Below are positions 6,177 to 7,729 of a DNA stretch of 7,729 bases, in pieces (the stretch's first letter is position 1; the number at the start of each line of letters is the position of its first letter). The stretch is from the NCBI GenBank assembly GCA_902826945.1, contig CADEGS010000176.1, positions 1,770 to 9,498 on the forward strand. The letters are read 5' to 3'. Made by a program: the position numbers and the translations under genes. Under the pieces are notes generated by a model. The model was not told the origin of the DNA. It was given only the letters and a program-made list of their open reading frames with translations, and ran no database searches. This stretch comes from an uncultured bacterium. Lineage in GTDB: Bacteria; Planctomycetota; UBA1135; GCA-002686595.

Positions 6177-7729
6177 TCACAGGATGTTCAGGATGCCCGT
6201 GCCGCCCTGGTCGTTCAGGGTCTGGGTCGAGGCCCGGTAGTTCAGGTCGACGCCGATCTTGGAGTTCCACGGCAGGCTCTCCTTGTCGGCGACGATCCCG
6301 AGCGCCACCGCCGCGAAGCCGCGCGCGGGGGCCGAGAGCTCCTTGTTCTGGAGCATCTCGACCAGCGGGTCGATCGAGCGCTGGTCGCCGATGCGGCCGA
6401 GCGCCGAGGCGATCGCCGCCTGCGTCGCGAGGCCGGTCGCGTCCTGCAGCATGGCGACCAGGTCGTCGACCAGGTTCTTGTCGCCGAGGAGGCCGAGCGC
6501 GATCGCCGCCTGCTTGAGCAGCTCGGGGCGGTACTTCGACTCCTTGACGATCTTCTGGATCGGGACCTTGGCCTCGCCCATGCCGAGCAGGCCGAGCGCG
6601 ACGGCCACGTAGCCGCGCGGCTCGTCGTTGCTCAGGCGGTCGAGGCGCTCCAGCAGGATCTTGCCGGATTCCTCGTCGTGGGCGATGCCCGCGCCGATCG
6701 CGTACGCGCCGATCTTCTGGTCGTCCTTCTCCTCGCGCAGCGTCGTGCGCAGGGCCTCGCGCAGGCCGACGGTGATCGGGGCGTCGATGTTCTCGTCGCG
6801 CAGGCGGTCGCACAGGACGCCGATCCCCAGGCCCGCCCAGGGCTGGACGGTGGACTTGCCGCGCGCGAGCTGCTCGAGCAGGAACTTCCCGGCGTCCTCG
6901 ACGCCCTTCGACGCGTCGCCGTTGCCGGGGGTCCCGCCGAGCTTGCCCATCGCGATCATGGCGTAGTTGCGCGCCTGCTGGTCGGCGATGTCCTCGGGCA
7001 CCTTCTTCAGGGTGTCGCGCAGCTCCTGGTCGATCTTGTCGCTGTCGGCGTCGCCGAGGAGGCCGAGCGCCAGCACCGAGCTCTGCACGACCTCGTTGCG
7101 CTCGCTGCCCGTCAGGCGCCCGCGCAGGTCCTCGACGATGCGCTGCTTGTAGGAGTCGTAGAGCGCGTCGGGCAGCCGCGCGGCGCCCTCCGCCTGCGGG
7201 CTGAGCAGCCGGCACACCGCCGTGGGCACGTGCGCGCGCACCAGGTAGTTGCGGCTGTCGTCGGCGAGGTAGGCGAGCAGGTAGTCGATCTGCGCCGTGC
7301 GCGCGGTCGCGGGAGCGGGCTTCTCCTTGCCCTTCTCCTTGCCGGCCTCGGGCGCCTCGATCGTCTCGAGCGGGACCAGGCCCATCGCGATCACGCAGGC
7401 CGTGCCCAGGTCGAACGACTTCGTCTGGTCGGTCTCGAGCACCTGGTGCAGGCGCTCGACGACCTCGCGCCGCACCGCCTCGTCGGCCGTGCGCGCGCCG
7501 ATCAGCGCCAGGCCGTAGGCGGCGAAAGCGCGCGTGCGGTAGTTGACCTCTTCGCTGCCGACCAGCTTGCGGCCGCGCTCGTCGTCGTTCAGGAGCGCGA
7601 CCAGCGTGGGCACCGAGGCGTCGTTGGCCAGGATGCCGAGCGCGACGGCGGCGGTCTCGGCGATCTCCTGGACGGAGTTCGAGAGCTCCTTGGCGATGAT
7701 CTTCTCGAAGCGCGACTCGCCCGACTCGG
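6177..7729 (-). CDS. HEAT-repeat protein, paralog C, 5' part outside window (516 aa visible)
   Basis: The frame stays open to the right edge; the GTG at 7613 is an internal valine (SVPTLVALL), with 38 more in-frame codons before it that match paralog B. Aligning TAAVALGIL (25-33) with TAALALGIL of paralog B implies that about 190 residues are missing, which should hold the signal peptide and the GPGD and WW motifs. Repeats include RAFAAYGLALIG (66-77), VLALGLLGD (218-226), YAMIAMGKLG (255-264), YVAVALGLLG (373-382), AAIALGLLGD (407-416), ASALGRIGD (440-448) and FAAVALGIVAD (471-481). The tail has LPW (485-487), GVDLNY (492-497) and ends GTGILNIL. It has about 28 lysines against two in paralog B. 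A Lys/Glu loop (129-137) comes from a 12-bp duplication. Bases 6481-6500 and 7051-7070 are identical, both coding an ALGLLGD unit. Function unknown; an exported binding scaffold by homology. Confidence 0.88.
   Translation of the reverse strand, partial: ESGESRFEKIIAKELSNSVQEIAETAAVALGILANDASVPTLVALLNDDERGRKLVGSEEVNYRTRAFAAYGLALIGARTADEAVRREVVERLHQVLETDQTKSFDLGTACVIAMGLVPLETIEAPEAGKEKGKEKPAPATARTAQIDYLLAYLADDSRNYLVRAHVPTAVCRLLSPQAEGAARLPDALYDSYKQRIVEDLRGRLTGSERNEVVQSSVLALGLLGDADSDKIDQELRDTLKKVPEDIADQQARNYAMIAMGKLGGTPGNGDASKGVEDAGKFLLEQLARGKSTVQPWAGLGIGVLCDRLRDENIDAPITVGLREALRTTLREEKDDQKIGAYAIGAGIAHDEESGKILLERLDRLSNDEPRGYVAVALGLLGMGEAKVPIQKIVKESKYRPELLKQAAIALGLLGDKNLVDDLVAMLQDATGLATQAAIASALGRIGDQRSIDPLVEMLQNKELSAPARGFAAVALGIVADKESLPWNSKIGVDLNYRASTQTLNDQGGTGILNIL
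7320..7343 (-). repeat. Exact 12-bp tandem duplication inside HEAT paralog C
   Basis: CTTCTCCTTGCC occurs twice in a row on the plus strand and encodes GKEK-GKEK on the minus strand. It lies in a loop between repeats that varies in length and composition among the three paralogs, so it is a tolerated insertion that may change copy number. Confidence 0.9.

Noticed and set aside
2045..6517. A plus-strand open frame of 1490 codons antisense to the HEAT genes
   Set aside because: It spans two complete genes and part of a third plus both gaps, has no ribosome site or recognisable domain, and is Arg/Gly/Ala-rich with scrambled composition. Long antisense frames are expected at this GC content because stop codons are rare. 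The minus-strand genes show clear paralogy with one another.
7611..7613. GTG at 7613 as the start of HEAT paralog C
   Set aside because: Thirty-eight further in-frame codons continue to the edge and match paralog B (ETAAVALGIL), so the gene extends beyond the window.
1..7729. Search for tRNA or rRNA genes, CRISPR arrays, transposases, integrase sites and defence-system genes
   Set aside because: Nothing recognisable on either strand; repeated motifs are explained by HEAT-coding units and GC-rich codons. The gaps are all under 200 bases.

Overview
The window is very GC-rich (by eye well above 70%), with short gaps and compact genes. It looks like a high-GC, Gram-negative-type environmental bacterium. 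The three secreted HEAT-repeat proteins, with a Gly/Pro-rich linker, a W-x(2)-WW motif and a G-[IVL]-L-[DN]-[IL] tail, remind me of large HEAT-repeat families in Planctomycetota. That is an impression from memory, not a search result, and other high-GC phyla are possible.

Left arm, plus strand (1-1600). The 3' part of a membrane-anchored spermidine-synthase-like protein (Rossmann fold, SAM-type motifs) is cut by the left edge. After 46 bases comes a 169-residue tetratricopeptide-like protein with a signal-like N-terminus and a C-terminal hydrophobic helix. The two probably form one transcription unit. A 63-base gap separates its stop from the convergent stop of the next gene.

Right arm, minus strand (1664-7729). 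Three paralogous HEAT-repeat genes stand head to tail. In transcription order they are HEAT-C (6177 to beyond the right edge, 5' end missing), HEAT-B (3953-6013) and HEAT-A (1664-3781). A and B are complete: a signal peptide, a low-complexity Gly/Pro linker carrying Y-x-GPGD-x-VP, a Trp-rich W-x(2)-WW motif, about 500 residues of alpha-helical repeats rich in A-L-G-[LI]-[LI]-G, and a non-HEAT tail with PW and a hydrophobic final peptide. The visible part of C matches the last two thirds. A strong hairpin after HEAT-C, fully paired only in minus-strand RNA, suggests that HEAT-C can end its transcript before HEAT-B. Gaps of 163 and 171 bases suggest that the three genes are not one tightly coupled operon.

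No RNA gene, CRISPR array, transposase or attachment site was seen. The main point of interest is the tandem family of exported HEAT proteins with conserved ends. Their function is unknown; protein-protein scaffolding outside the cytoplasm is the most that can be inferred. No functional link between the left and right arms is evident.
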